A stretch of 64,000 bases of DNA from UKL13-3 sp943369665 (lineage in GTDB: Bacteria > Bacteroidota > Bacteroidia > UKL13-3). The position numbers and the translations under genes were made by a program. The stretch is from contig CALRNX020000001.1 in the NCBI GenBank assembly GCA_943369665.1, positions 62,001-126,000 on the forward strand, in the 5' to 3' direction. Below the pieces are notes generated by a model that was not told where the DNA came from, ran no database searches, and worked only from the letters and a program-made list of their open reading frames with translations. Shown here in pieces: positions 16,662 to 25,907 of this stretch. Position 1 is the stretch's first letter. Every line of letters starts with the position of its first letter.

Positions 16662-17969
16662 TTAGTCTATTCTGGTAATATCAGCTCCAATTGCCCTGAG
16701 GCGTTCGTCAATATGCTGATAGCCCCTGTCTATTTGTTCAATATTGTTGATGGTGCTGGTTCCATTGGCTGCAAGGGCTGCAATAAGCATGGCAACTCCC
16801 GCCCTGATATCGGGCGAACTCATTGTTATGCCACGCAAACTTGTTTCGCGGTTGGAGCCAATCACAACAGCACGGTGTGGATCGCACAAAATAATTTTGG
16901 CACCCATATCGATCAGGTTGTCTACAAAAAACAAACGGCTTTCGAACATCCATTGGTGAATCAAAACGCTACCCTTTGCCTGGGTTGCGGTAACCAATGC
17001 TATCGAAATCAAATCGGGTGTAAAAGCAGGCCAGATACCATCTTTAATGGTGAGGATAGAGCCGTCAATTAATGATTGGATCTTATAGCTCTCTTGTGCC
17101 GGTACAAAAATATCATCACCCCTGAATTCCAACTCTATACCCATTTTACGGAATACGGAAGGAATCACTCCCAAATCAGGGATGGAACAATTTTTAATTG
17201 TAATCTCAGATTTTGTTGTTGCTGCCAAACCAATGAATGAACCAATTTCAATCATATCGGGCAACATGCGGTGTGAACATCCACCCAAAGCGTCAACGCC
17301 TTCGATGGTTAATAAATTAGAGCCAATGCCGCTAATTTTTCCGCCCATGCTGTTGATCATTTTGCAAAGCTGTTGCAAATAAGGTTCAGATGCAGCGTTG
17401 TAAATTTGTGTTGTTCCTTTAGCCAATGATGCAGCCATCACAATATTAGCAGTTCCTGTTACCGATGCTTCATCCAGCATCATATACGTGCCTTTCAGGT
17501 TTTGTGCATTAATTTTATAGAAGCGGTCATCACGCAAATGTTCAAATGTTGCACCCAGTGCTTCGAATCCACGTAAATGCGTATCTACCGGTCTGCGGCC
17601 AATTTTATCGCCACCCGGTTCCGGAATATAAGCTACACCAAAGCGCGCCAACATAGGCCCGATAATCATAATCGAACCTCTAAGTGCAGCACCTTTCTTT
17701 TTGAAGTCATCGCTGCGCAAAAACTCGAGGTTCACATTTTTGGCTTCAAACGTATACGTGTCTTCCAGTACTTTGTTAACGGTAACGCCCATATCGCCCA
17801 ACAATTCAATCAGTTTCATTACATCCCTGATATTTGGAATATTGGAAATGGTTACCTTTTCGGGTGTAAGCAATACAGCCGATAATATTTGTAAAGCTTC
17901 GTTTTTGGCTCCCTGAGGAATGATTTCACCCTTTAACGATTTGCCACCTTTTACTTTAAATGAAGACAT
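16662..17969 (-). CDS. murA: UDP-N-acetylglucosamine 1-carboxyvinyltransferase
   Basis: This 435-residue enzyme transfers enolpyruvate from PEP to UDP-GlcNAc, the first committed step of peptidoglycan synthesis. Typical motifs include GAKNEALQIL near the start, RGSIMIIGPMLARFG, GRRPVDTHLRGFEALGA and the closing DRGYQHIDERLRAIGA. The catalytic loop reads PEPGGDKIGRR: Asp121 replaces the Cys (Cys115 in E. coli) that fosfomycin alkylates. Asp at this place keeps activity in other bacteria and gives intrinsic fosfomycin resistance (family knowledge), so resistance is predicted here. Confidence 0.95.
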   Translation of the reverse strand: MSSFKVKGGKSLKGEIIPQGAKNEALQILSAVLLTPEKVTISNIPNIRDVMKLIELLGDMGVTVNKVLEDTYTFEAKNVNLEFLRSDDFKKKGAALRGSIMIIGPMLARFGVAYIPEPGGDKIGRRPVDTHLRGFEALGATFEHLRDDRFYKINAQNLKGTYMMLDEASVTGTANIVMAASLAKGTTQIYNAASEPYLQQLCKMINSMGGKISGIGSNLLTIEGVDALGGCSHRMLPDMIEIGSFIGLAATTKSEITIKNCSIPDLGVIPSVFRKMGIELEFRGDDIFVPAQESYKIQSLIDGSILTIKDGIWPAFTPDLISIALVTATQAKGSVLIHQWMFESRLFFVDNLIDMGAKIILCDPHRAVVIGSNRETSLRGITMSSPDIRAGVAMLIAALAANGTSTINNIEQIDRGYQHIDERLRAIGADITRID

Positions 17970-18255
17970 CTTTATTTACGAATTACGATTTTAGTGTTAC
18001 GAATTGAGGAAGTGCGGAATTCGGAGTGAGCAAAAGTGCCGAATATAAAACAACACAAAGCCACGAACCATAATCCCATAAAACCACCTACGAAGTAAAG
18101 CTTTGTTTGTTACTGTTGTGTTGGCCTCTTTTTATTGTTTTACACGGTATAATGTTAATTGTCCATTTCCAAAATTTCACTTCACCGCCTTTGTGTGAAT
18201 ACTATAACACAATCAACTTTTTTCTTAACTTGCCACGCAATAAACAATATTAAAC

Positions 18256-18786
18256 ATGGCAGTCAGAAAACCTTTTAACCTTAATAAATGGATCGAAGAA
18301 AACCGTCATTTGTTAAAACCACCTGTTGGTAATAAGAACTTGTATCCCGAAGGAACCGATTATATCGTGATGATCGTGGCGGGCCCTAATGCGCGCAAAG
18401 ATTATCATTATAATGAAACGGAAGAATTGTTTTACCAACTGGAAGGCAATATCAATGTGCGTATCCAGGATGATGGAAAAGCGGTTGATATTCCATTGGG
18501 CCCGGGCGATATGTTTTTATGTCCTGCCAATACCCCACACCAGCCGTCACGAAGTGAAGGTTCAATTGGCCTGGTGATCGAACGCGTGCGCAAGGGCAAA
18601 GGTTTGATGGATGGCTTGCAATGGCATTGCGAAAAATGCAACAACAAACTCCACGAATACAAATTTGAATTGATTGATATCGAAAAGGATTTCCTGCCAC
18701 GCTTCAGAGAGTTTTATGCTTCAGAAGATCTGCGTACCTGCAAACAATGTGGCTCGGTAATGGAAAGTGACCCAAGATTTGTGTGA
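18256..18786 (+). CDS. nbaC: 3-hydroxyanthranilate 3,4-dioxygenase
   Basis: This 176-residue cupin opens the ring of 3-hydroxyanthranilate to 2-amino-3-carboxymuconate semialdehyde in the kynurenine route. The iron ligands are H51, E57 and H95 (DYHYNETEELFYQLEG, and PANTPHQP), and a second rubredoxin-type iron site has C125, C128, C162 and C165 (CEKCNN, CKQCGS), as in the bacterial single-domain enzyme. The ACMSD gene that acts on its product is two genes downstream, so both belong to tryptophan degradation or to the quinolinate branch point. Confidence 0.95.
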   Translation: MAVRKPFNLNKWIEENRHLLKPPVGNKNLYPEGTDYIVMIVAGPNARKDYHYNETEELFYQLEGNINVRIQDDGKAVDIPLGPGDMFLCPANTPHQPSRSEGSIGLVIERVRKGKGLMDGLQWHCEKCNNKLHEYKFELIDIEKDFLPRFREFYASEDLRTCKQCGSVMESDPRFV

Positions 18787-18790
18787 GGAA

Positions 18791-18861
18791 GTTCATGAAT
18801 AATAGTTTAGAGCAATCCGTTATGCCTTCTCTACATGAATCATGATCTATTAACGATGAAC
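18791..18861. repeat. GTTCAT hairpin repeat
   Basis: GTTCATGAATAATAG pairs with CTATTAACGATGAAC (15 bp, three mismatches) across the gap between the dioxygenase and the next gene. The next intergenic gap (19430) holds a related hairpin. Confidence 0.5.
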
Positions 18862-18865
18862 CAAT

Positions 18866-19429
18866 ATGTACTTACAAAGCGCAATCAACCAATTTGAGTA
18901 TTACAAAATGCTGGGCGAAAAAACGTTTGCTCAGTTGCCTGATGATAAACTCTTTTGGCAATACAATGCAGAAAGCAACAGCATTGCCACTATTGTCAAA
19001 CATTTATGGGGCAATATGCTTTCGCGGTGGACTGATTTTTTAACTACTGATGGAGAGAAAGATTGGCGAAACAGGGATGCTGAATTTGAAAATGATATCA
19101 CAACACGTGAAGAGCTTTTGGCTAAGTGGAATGAAGGCTGGGACTGTTTGTTTGCCGCTTTACATTCCATCACCGAAAACGATCTGAACAAAGAAATTTA
19201 TATCCGAAATCAAGGACATACGGTGATGGAAGCTATTAACCGCCAGTTGGCACATTATCCTTATCATGTTGGGCAAATTGTGTTTATCGGGAAGATGGCT
19301 GCCAATGAGAAATGGACCTCTTTATCCATTCCCAAAGGAAACTCCAAACAATACAATACCGATAAGTTTTCACAACCCAAACACAAAGAACATTTTACAA
19401 CTGAATACCTGAAGAAAGATCATAGCTAA
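18866..19429 (+). CDS. DinB-fold protein (DUF1572 type)
   Basis: This 187-residue protein is mostly helical: YLQSAINQFEYYKMLGEKTF, then IATIVKHLWGNMLSRWTDFL, and later INRQLAHYPYHVGQIVFIGK. The three histidines typical of the DinB/YfiT four-helix fold are present (KHLWGN, then AHYPYHVGQ), which usually bind a metal ion. Members of this fold include metal-dependent thiol transferases, but for this group the reaction is not known. Its place between two kynurenine-pathway genes suggests a link, though the hairpin-bearing gaps on both sides leave co-transcription open. Confidence 0.85.
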   Translation: MYLQSAINQFEYYKMLGEKTFAQLPDDKLFWQYNAESNSIATIVKHLWGNMLSRWTDFLTTDGEKDWRNRDAEFENDITTREELLAKWNEGWDCLFAALHSITENDLNKEIYIRNQGHTVMEAINRQLAHYPYHVGQIVFIGKMAANEKWTSLSIPKGNSKQYNTDKFSQPKHKEHFTTEYLKKDHS

Positions 19430-19476
19430 TGGATCATGGTTCATAGTTTAATCTTTTGCTATGATACATGATCCAT
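19430..19476. repeat. Long hairpin repeat
   Basis: TGGATCATGGTTCATAG and CTATGATACATGATCCA form a 17-bp stem with two adjacent mismatches and a 13-base loop. No T-run follows, so it is not a typical terminator. TGGATCATG also recurs after sdhB (29940). Confidence 0.6.
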
Positions 19477-19497
19477 GAACGATTAACTATATACTAA

Positions 19498-20499
19498 ATG
19501 AACAAAATTGACGTCCACGCACATATTCTCCCTGAGTTTATTCCTAACCTGAAAGAACGTTATGGTTATGGCGATGATTTTATTTACCTCGACCATTTCC
19601 AACCCGGTCGTGCCAATATGATGAAAGCCGATGGAACTTTTTTCAGGGCTATTGATGATTTGTGCTGGGATCCGAAAGCTATTATTCAACACATGGATAA
19701 ACATGGCGTGCAGTTGATGGCTTTATCTACTGTACCTGTATTGTTTTATTATTGGGCAAAACCACAACATACCCATGAGTGGAGCCAATACATCAATGAT
19801 CACCTGGCGCAAATTCAACGCGACTACCCTACCCGATTTGTGGGCTTGGGAACATTACCGATGCAAGACACAGCGCTTGCCGTTGAAGAATTAAACCGTT
19901 GCAAGCATGAATTGAATTTGCCCGGTGTGGAAATAGCCACCAATATATTGGATACCAATTTGGATGATGAACGTTTTTATCCGTTTTACGAAGCTGCCGA
20001 AAAGTTAGGTATGTGCATTTTTGTACATCCCTGGGACATGATGGGTCAGGATAAAATGAAAAAATACTGGCTACCCTGGCTTGTTGGCATGCCGGCCGAA
20101 ACTTCACGCGCTATTTGCAGCATGATCTTCGGTGGAATATTTGACAAATTCCCAAAACTGCGCGTAATGTTTGCGCATGGTGGAGGTTGTTTTCCGCATA
20201 CCATTGGCCGTGTGAGCCACGGTTACCATGCCCGCCCCGACCTTTGCAATATTAACCACGTAGCTGATCCATATGAATATGTAAAGAAATTTTACATCGA
20301 CAGTTTGGTACACGATGAAGAAGCATTGCGCTATAATTTAAAACTATTTGGAGCCGAACGGATTGCTTTGGGAAGCGATTTCCCGTTCCCGCTTGGCGAT
20401 TTGGAACATGGTAGGTTTATAGAGTTAATGAAAGATTTAACGACTGAACAAAAAACACAAATGCTGAGCAAAACAGCTAAAGAATGGCTGGGGATTTAA
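19498..20499 (+). CDS. nbaD: 2-amino-3-carboxymuconate-6-semialdehyde decarboxylase (ACMSD)
   Basis: This 333-residue amidohydrolase-fold enzyme has the metal ligands H7 and H9 (KIDVHAHILPE), a later His in IFVHPWDMMGQ, the FAHGGGCFPHTIGR segment and the metal Asp in ALGSDFPFPLGD. It decarboxylates the ring-opened product of 3-hydroxyanthranilate dioxygenase, diverting it from quinolinate and NAD toward 2-aminomuconate. With the dioxygenase at 18256, the window encodes two successive steps. A strong terminator follows at 20511. Confidence 0.93.
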   Translation: MNKIDVHAHILPEFIPNLKERYGYGDDFIYLDHFQPGRANMMKADGTFFRAIDDLCWDPKAIIQHMDKHGVQLMALSTVPVLFYYWAKPQHTHEWSQYINDHLAQIQRDYPTRFVGLGTLPMQDTALAVEELNRCKHELNLPGVEIATNILDTNLDDERFYPFYEAAEKLGMCIFVHPWDMMGQDKMKKYWLPWLVGMPAETSRAICSMIFGGIFDKFPKLRVMFAHGGGCFPHTIGRVSHGYHARPDLCNINHVADPYEYVKKFYIDSLVHDEEALRYNLKLFGAERIALGSDFPFPLGDLEHGRFIELMKDLTTEQKTQMLSKTAKEWLGI

Positions 20500-20510
20500 A
20501 GTTTTCGAAT

Positions 20511-20552
20511 AAAAAAGCCGATACAATCAATTAGATGTATCGGCTTTCTTTT
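20511..20552. terminator. Bidirectional terminator
   Basis: GCCGATACA and TGTATCGGC, flanked by an A-run and a T-run, sit between the convergent ACMSD gene and the TPR membrane protein gene. Confidence 0.85.
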
Positions 20553-20568
20553 TTAACAATGTATTTGC

Positions 20569-21219
20569 TTAACCCGGAATTCTGCTCAGGTACTTTTCCA
20601 TTTCTTTGATCTGTTTCACCGTTTGATCGGCTTTGGGTTTGCAGCCTTTGGCTCTTCTGAAAAAGTCTTTGGCGGCCTTAAACTCTCTCCTGTTTAAATA
20701 AGCTTGTACCATGGCCAAATGTGCCATTGCTTCACTTTCTTTATCGGGCAAACCGGCTTTTAATGCTTCTTTTATATAACGTTCGCCTGCTTTAAAATCA
20801 TTGCGTTGCATGGCAAGCATACCCAATTGCAATTTATTGGCACCTTCGGTTTCGGCCATGCTCGAACCGATGGAAGCGCTCTTTTTCAGGTTCATTTCGG
20901 CTGAGGCAAAATCCTGAGATGCCATATCCATATTGGCTTTTAAGGTATAATAACTGCTGCGGATGGGCTTGATTAATAACCCCGGGAACCAGATTGAATC
21001 AATAATTTTTTTCACCTCGTCCACATTTCCTTCTTCCATTGGTTTTTGAACAAGTCTGAGCGGACCAATGATAAAATGAGTGAGCAGTGCTATAAAAGAA
21101 ATGCTGTACAACAAAATACCTGTCCAAATATCAACCGTCATTTGTGCAACAACACCAAGAGCCAGGGCTATTAATCCCAACCAAAATCTGTATTTAATTA
21201 ATAGATTATAAAATTTCAT
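20569..21219 (-). CDS. Membrane-anchored TPR-like protein
   Basis: This 216-residue protein starts MKFYNLLIKYRFWLGLIALA. Two membrane helices (about 8-30 and 34-52) are followed by a cytoplasmic helical-repeat region with TPR-like pairs (ANMDMASQDFASAEMNLKK, GMLAMQRNDFKAGERYIKEA, VQAYLNRREFKAAKDFFRR). It probably holds other proteins together at the inner membrane; no partner is visible nearby. The ATG at 21219 is chosen over an in-frame ATG at 21285 because the longer form adds an unlikely hydrophilic leader. A terminator it shares with the ACMSD gene ends it. Confidence 0.75.
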   Translation of the reverse strand: MKFYNLLIKYRFWLGLIALALGVVAQMTVDIWTGILLYSISFIALLTHFIIGPLRLVQKPMEEGNVDEVKKIIDSIWFPGLLIKPIRSSYYTLKANMDMASQDFASAEMNLKKSASIGSSMAETEGANKLQLGMLAMQRNDFKAGERYIKEALKAGLPDKESEAMAHLAMVQAYLNRREFKAAKDFFRRAKGCKPKADQTVKQIKEMEKYLSRIPG

Positions 21220-21392
21220 GTTAAAATTTTGAGGCAGCGAAAGTAAAACTCTGTTTGGTATTTTACTAATGATTTGCATTGGCAATATTTTGACATCGAT
21301 GTTTCGTTTTGAATGAGCGGGATGATATATTAAAGCTCATTTTATAATCCAAAAAGTTTCAACCGAAATCTGTACCTTCGCCCCCTTTATTT

Positions 21393-23333
21393 ATGATTTC
21401 ACTAAACAATATCACTTTTGAATTTGGCGGTCGTGCTTTGTACCGCGATGCCAACTGGCATATAAAACCCAACGAACGTATTGGTCTTATCGGCATGAAC
21501 GGAACCGGAAAATCAACGCTTTTGCGCATGATCTACGGTGAGTATAAGCCAAACGCTGGTTCTATCTCTAAACCCAAAGACTTAACCATTGGTTTCTTAA
21601 ACCAGGATCAGCTTTCGTTTGAAACCGAGTCGAGCATCCTGCAGGTTACCATGAGTGCTTTTCAACGTCAACTTGATCTGGAAGTTGAAATTGAGAAAGT
21701 GCTGAAAATAATGGAAACCGATTATTCGGACGAGGTGTTGAATAGGTTAAGTGACCTGCAAACGGAGTTTGATGCATTGGATGGATACAATATTCACCAC
21801 AAATGTGAAAAGGTTTTGGAGGGACTGGGTTTTACCACAGCGCAATTGCAGCAACCTTACAAAAAGTTTTCGGGAGGATGGCGGATGCGCGTCATGCTCG
21901 CAAAGCTGTTATTGCAAAACCCCAACCTGTTGATGCTGGATGAGCCTACCAATCACTTGGATTTACCAACAATTGAATGGCTCGAAAACTATTTGCAGTC
22001 TTATGAAGGAACTGTTATTGTGGTATCCCACGATAGGGAGTTCCTGGATAAAATGATCACCAAAACGGTGGAAGTGGCAGGACAAAAAATCACGGAATAT
22101 TCCGGTAATTATTCGTTTTACCTGTCGGCCAAAGACGAACGTGCTGATCTTCAGCAACGACAGTTTGATAACCAGCAACAATTCATCAAACAACAGGAAG
22201 CCTTTATCAACAGGTTTAAAGCCAAAGCCAGTAAAGCCACTGCGGCACAATCGCGTGTTAAGTTATTGGACAAGCTGGATCGGATCGAAGCTCCGGAAGA
22301 TGATAACCGCGAGATCAATATCAACTTTAAAATGAGTACCCAATCGGGCAAGGTTGTGGTTGAAGTAGATCATGCAACAAAAGCATTTTCGCCCGAAGTG
22401 CGAATTGTGACCAATGCAGTTGCCAAGATAGAACGTGGTGATAAAATTGCCTTGATCGGTGCAAACGGAAAGGGTAAATCAACCCTCCTGAGAATGATTG
22501 CGAATGTTGAACCTTTTGAAGGCGCTATTACACGCGGACATAATGTGGTGGAGGCATTTTATGCACAGCATCAATTGGAATCATTAAATGTAGAAAACGA
22601 AATCCTGCAGGAAATGCAACAGTATGCAGGTGAGCGTACCGACACAGAATTGCGTACCCTATTAGGTTGTTTTTTGTTTACCGGTGACGAAGTTTTTAAG
22701 AAAATAAAAGTGCTGTCGGGAGGAGAAAAAGCCCGTGTCGCACTATCGAGAACACTGCTGGCAGAAGCCAACTTCATGCTTTTGGATGAGCCAACCAATC
22801 ACTTGGATATTCGTTCTATTAATATCCTCACCCAGGCTATGCAACAATACCAGGGAACATTTATTGTGGTTTCCCACGACAGGTATTTTGTATCACAAGT
22901 TGCCAATAAGATCTGGTGGATTGAAAACGAAAAGATCAAAGAATACCCGGGTACTTTTGCCGAATACGAATACTGGCGCAAGAAACAAGAGGAAGAAAAA
23001 TTGAAAGCAGAAAGGCTGCAACCCAAAGTGAATAAAGCGGAAAAGCCGGTGGTAACTGCAAAAGAAGAAAAGCCAAAGGCGAACCCTTCCAACAAAACCC
23101 AAATTCAGCAATTGCAAAAAAGTATTGCCACCATTGAGCAAACCATCGAGAGCATCAAAAAGGAAATTGCTGAAACCGAAAACAAATTTTTGGATACCGA
23201 GTTGATGAAAGATGCCGCTAAAGCGCAGGAATTGCAGAAACAATATGATGCCGGTAAAAAACGTTTAATGGCTACCGAACAAGAATATGAGCAATTATTC
23301 ATGCAGCTCATGGAATTGGAGCAAAATACCTAA
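21393..23333 (+). CDS. ABC-F family ATPase
   Basis: This 646-residue protein has two ABC domains on one chain without membrane segments. Domain 1: Walker A GMNGTGKST, signature FSGGWRMRV, Walker B LLMLDEPTNHLD. Domain 2: Walker A GANGKGKST, signature LSGGEKARV, Walker B FMLLDEPTNHLD. Between them is the charged interdomain linker (about residues 235-310), and the C-terminal 100 residues form a charged coiled coil with a KAEKPVV/KPKANPSNK hinge. ABC-F proteins act on the ribosome. The layout resembles the Uup/YheS housekeeping groups more than antibiotic-resistance types. The T9SS plug gene starts 9 bp after it. Confidence 0.92.
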   Translation: MISLNNITFEFGGRALYRDANWHIKPNERIGLIGMNGTGKSTLLRMIYGEYKPNAGSISKPKDLTIGFLNQDQLSFETESSILQVTMSAFQRQLDLEVEIEKVLKIMETDYSDEVLNRLSDLQTEFDALDGYNIHHKCEKVLEGLGFTTAQLQQPYKKFSGGWRMRVMLAKLLLQNPNLLMLDEPTNHLDLPTIEWLENYLQSYEGTVIVVSHDREFLDKMITKTVEVAGQKITEYSGNYSFYLSAKDERADLQQRQFDNQQQFIKQQEAFINRFKAKASKATAAQSRVKLLDKLDRIEAPEDDNREININFKMSTQSGKVVVEVDHATKAFSPEVRIVTNAVAKIERGDKIALIGANGKGKSTLLRMIANVEPFEGAITRGHNVVEAFYAQHQLESLNVENEILQEMQQYAGERTDTELRTLLGCFLFTGDEVFKKIKVLSGGEKARVALSRTLLAEANFMLLDEPTNHLDIRSINILTQAMQQYQGTFIVVSHDRYFVSQVANKIWWIENEKIKEYPGTFAEYEYWRKKQEEEKLKAERLQPKVNKAEKPVVTAKEEKPKANPSNKTQIQQLQKSIATIEQTIESIKKEIAETENKFLDTELMKDAAKAQELQKQYDAGKKRLMATEQEYEQLFMQLMELEQNT

Positions 23334-23342
23334 ATTGTCCTC

Positions 23343-24608
23343 ATGAAATATTTAAACATCCTGTTTTTATTTACGTTATTAAGTTCATCAAGCCTTTTTG
23401 CCCAAGGACTCAAATACGATAATTATATCTATGACGAAAATGTAAAAACAGTTTTGTTTAGCAAGGCGGGAGTTGATGACCGGTACCCTATTATGAGCCT
23501 AAACAGTGACGAACAACTGGAGCTGGGGTTTGATATTTTGGGAAATAAAAATGAGTTCTTTCAATACTCCTTAACCCATTGTGATGCAAACTGGAACCCT
23601 ACTCCGCTCCAGCAAAGTGAGTATATTACCGGACTAACGATCGACAATATTTCCGATTACCGTTTTTCAACCAATACATATGTTAAATATGTGCATTACA
23701 AACTCTTGTTGCCAAACGAAAACATGAAACCCCGTATTTCGGGTAATTACCTGTTGAAAGTATTTCGCAATTTTGATGAGGAGGAATTGGTATTAACCAG
23801 AAGAATGTTGGTGCTCAACAACAATGTTATCATAACCGGGAAAGCACAACCTGCTACCCTTGCCCAAAATCGTTTTACCAAACAAGAGCTTCAATTCTCC
23901 ATCAATTACAAAGGATACAATATTCCCAATCCTTTTGGCGATGTATCCGTTGTGATCATGCAAAACGGAAGGTGGGACAATGCACAAACGGGAATGAAAC
24001 CGCAGTTTATCAGGGACAATATCCTTGAATACAATTCTTTTGACGCCACAGTGTTTTCAGGAGGAAATGAGTTCCGTTTTTTCGATTTCCGAAGCTTGCG
24101 TACCTTGAGTCCAAATGTAAGGACCAAAACCTTTGATAGTTTGTACCATGTTATCCTGAATCCGGATGAATCGCGCGGTTCCAAACAGTATTTTGAATAT
24201 GTAGACAATAACGGAAGGCGGATTATTGGCAATAAAGATGGCATAAACCCCAATATTGATGGCGATTATGCCTGGGTGAATTTTTACCTGATGAGCATGA
24301 GCCCGGTTCAGGAAGGTGATGTATATGTATTCGGAGAGTTTACCGACTGGAAACTTTTGCCTGAGTACAAAATGTATTACAACAAAAACAGGAGCCGCTA
24401 CGATTTGGAAACCAAACTCAAACAAGGTCGTTATGAGTATATATACGCTGTCAAAGATGAATCGTCAGGACAACCGAATGAAGTTATTTTTGAAGGAAGC
24501 TCGGCCAATACCGAAAATGAATATTTCATTTTGGTATACCATAAAAATATCCAATACAAATATGACGAATTAGTAGGTGCACGCAAGCTTACTACCCTCA
24601 AACAATAG
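23343..24608 (+). CDS. Type IX secretion system plug protein (DUF5103)
   Basis: This 421-residue protein has a signal peptide (YLNILFLFTLLSSSSLFAQ) and the DUF5103 layout: LKYDNYIYDENVKTVLFSK, then ELGFDILGNKNEFFQYSLTH, and later a two-domain beta region ending with VYVFGEFTDWKL and a carbohydrate-binding-module-like fold. DUF5103 proteins plug the periplasmic side of the SprA translocon of the T9SS and alternate there with PorV. It is the only T9SS machinery component in the window; three likely T9SS-related exported proteins are encoded at 30117, 56033 and 58937. Confidence 0.85.
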   Translation: MKYLNILFLFTLLSSSSLFAQGLKYDNYIYDENVKTVLFSKAGVDDRYPIMSLNSDEQLELGFDILGNKNEFFQYSLTHCDANWNPTPLQQSEYITGLTIDNISDYRFSTNTYVKYVHYKLLLPNENMKPRISGNYLLKVFRNFDEEELVLTRRMLVLNNNVIITGKAQPATLAQNRFTKQELQFSINYKGYNIPNPFGDVSVVIMQNGRWDNAQTGMKPQFIRDNILEYNSFDATVFSGGNEFRFFDFRSLRTLSPNVRTKTFDSLYHVILNPDESRGSKQYFEYVDNNGRRIIGNKDGINPNIDGDYAWVNFYLMSMSPVQEGDVYVFGEFTDWKLLPEYKMYYNKNRSRYDLETKLKQGRYEYIYAVKDESSGQPNEVIFEGSSANTENEYFILVYHKNIQYKYDELVGARKLTTLKQ

Positions 24609-24692
24609 TTCCGGATTTTAGCGAGCCTTACAGTTAAACAAATGGAGCATAATTGAAGAGTTGGGTGAGCCAAGCCGAAATCACAGGAAAGA

Positions 24693-25697
24693 TCATTTCG
24701 CAATACCTTTTACCAATCCGGGACCTTCGTAAATAAAGCCCGTATACAGTTGAACCAACGTTGCACCGGCATCCAATTTAGCTTTTGCTGTTTCAACAGA
24801 ATGGATTCCTCCTACTCCGATTAATGGAATAGAACCTCCACTTTTTTGATTGATATATTGCAATACTTGTGTAGAGTGTTGATGAAGGATTTGTCCACTT
24901 AAGCCACCTGCTCCTATAGCCTCAACTGTTGCGCTATCTGTAAGCAGGTTCTCACGACTGATGGTTGTATTGGTCGCCACAATCCCTTCAATCCCACTTT
25001 CTTTGACAATATCCACGACATCATCCAATTGCGATTCGGTAAGATCCGGTGCGATTTTTAATAAGATCGGTTTTTGAACAGCCTGCAATTTGCGTTTGCT
25101 CACCAACGATGAAAGGATCTTCATCAGCGGTTCTTTGTCTTGCAACGCACGCAATCCCGGGGTATTGGGCGAACTTACATTTACCACAAAATAGTCAACA
25201 TGGTCATACAACTTATCAAAGCAAATCTCATAATCGCGTTGTGCATCTTCGTTGGGTGTGATCTTGTTTTTTCCAATATTTCCGCCCACAATAATTCCTT
25301 TTGGCCTGTTTTTTAAACGCTCAACAATGGCATCTGCTCCATCATTGTTAAAACCCATACGGTTAATGATGGCTTTATCCTTTAACAACCTGAACAAGCG
25401 TGGTTTATCATTGCCCGGCTGTCCAAGCGGGGTAACCGTTCCAATCTCCACACTGCCAAATCCCAAAGCTTTAAATTCGTTCAGGTACCTTGCGTTTTTA
25501 TCAAAACCTGCGGCCAACCCAACCCTGTTTGGGAAAGTCATTCCTAAAAACTGTACGGGGTTATTCACAAAAAATAAGGAACGTATCAAACGTCCGGCAA
25601 ACGGAATCTGTAAAATACCTTTAAGCACATTAAGGGTAAAATAATGAGCCGTTTCGGCCGGCATTAGAAACAACAATCTGACAATGAGCTTATACAC
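24693..25697 (-). CDS. pyrD: Dihydroorotate dehydrogenase (quinone), class 2
   Basis: This 334-residue flavoenzyme oxidises dihydroorotate to orotate, passing electrons to quinone at the membrane. The N-terminal amphipathic helix (YKLIVRLLFLMPAETAHYF) and the FMN barrel are present: VGLAAGFDKNARYL, VEIGTVTPLGQPGNDKPRL, NRMGFNNDGAD, VVNVSSPNTPGLR (with the catalytic Ser) and LKIAPDLTE. Start codon is GTG at 25697. It is convergent with the T9SS plug gene. Activity with ubiquinone or menaquinone follows from its class. Confidence 0.94.
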   Translation of the reverse strand: MYKLIVRLLFLMPAETAHYFTLNVLKGILQIPFAGRLIRSLFFVNNPVQFLGMTFPNRVGLAAGFDKNARYLNEFKALGFGSVEIGTVTPLGQPGNDKPRLFRLLKDKAIINRMGFNNDGADAIVERLKNRPKGIIVGGNIGKNKITPNEDAQRDYEICFDKLYDHVDYFVVNVSSPNTPGLRALQDKEPLMKILSSLVSKRKLQAVQKPILLKIAPDLTESQLDDVVDIVKESGIEGIVATNTTISRENLLTDSATVEAIGAGGLSGQILHQHSTQVLQYINQKSGGSIPLIGVGGIHSVETAKAKLDAGATLVQLYTGFIYEGPGLVKGIAK

Positions 25698-25907
25698 GTT
25701 TTTAGCAATTTTAGTTAAGGCTGCGAAAATCTGTTAATTGAAACGATAAAAGAAATAAAGCTTTTAAAAACTTTCAGCGGTTCGATTGTTATTCTTATAC
25801 TGGCCGCTGTTTAGATACATTTTAAATAAACAATTGTGGATTGTTAAAATAGGATAAAATTGCGCAAATCATAAATTTGCGGTCGCTTAAAAATTAAACT
25901 TCATACT

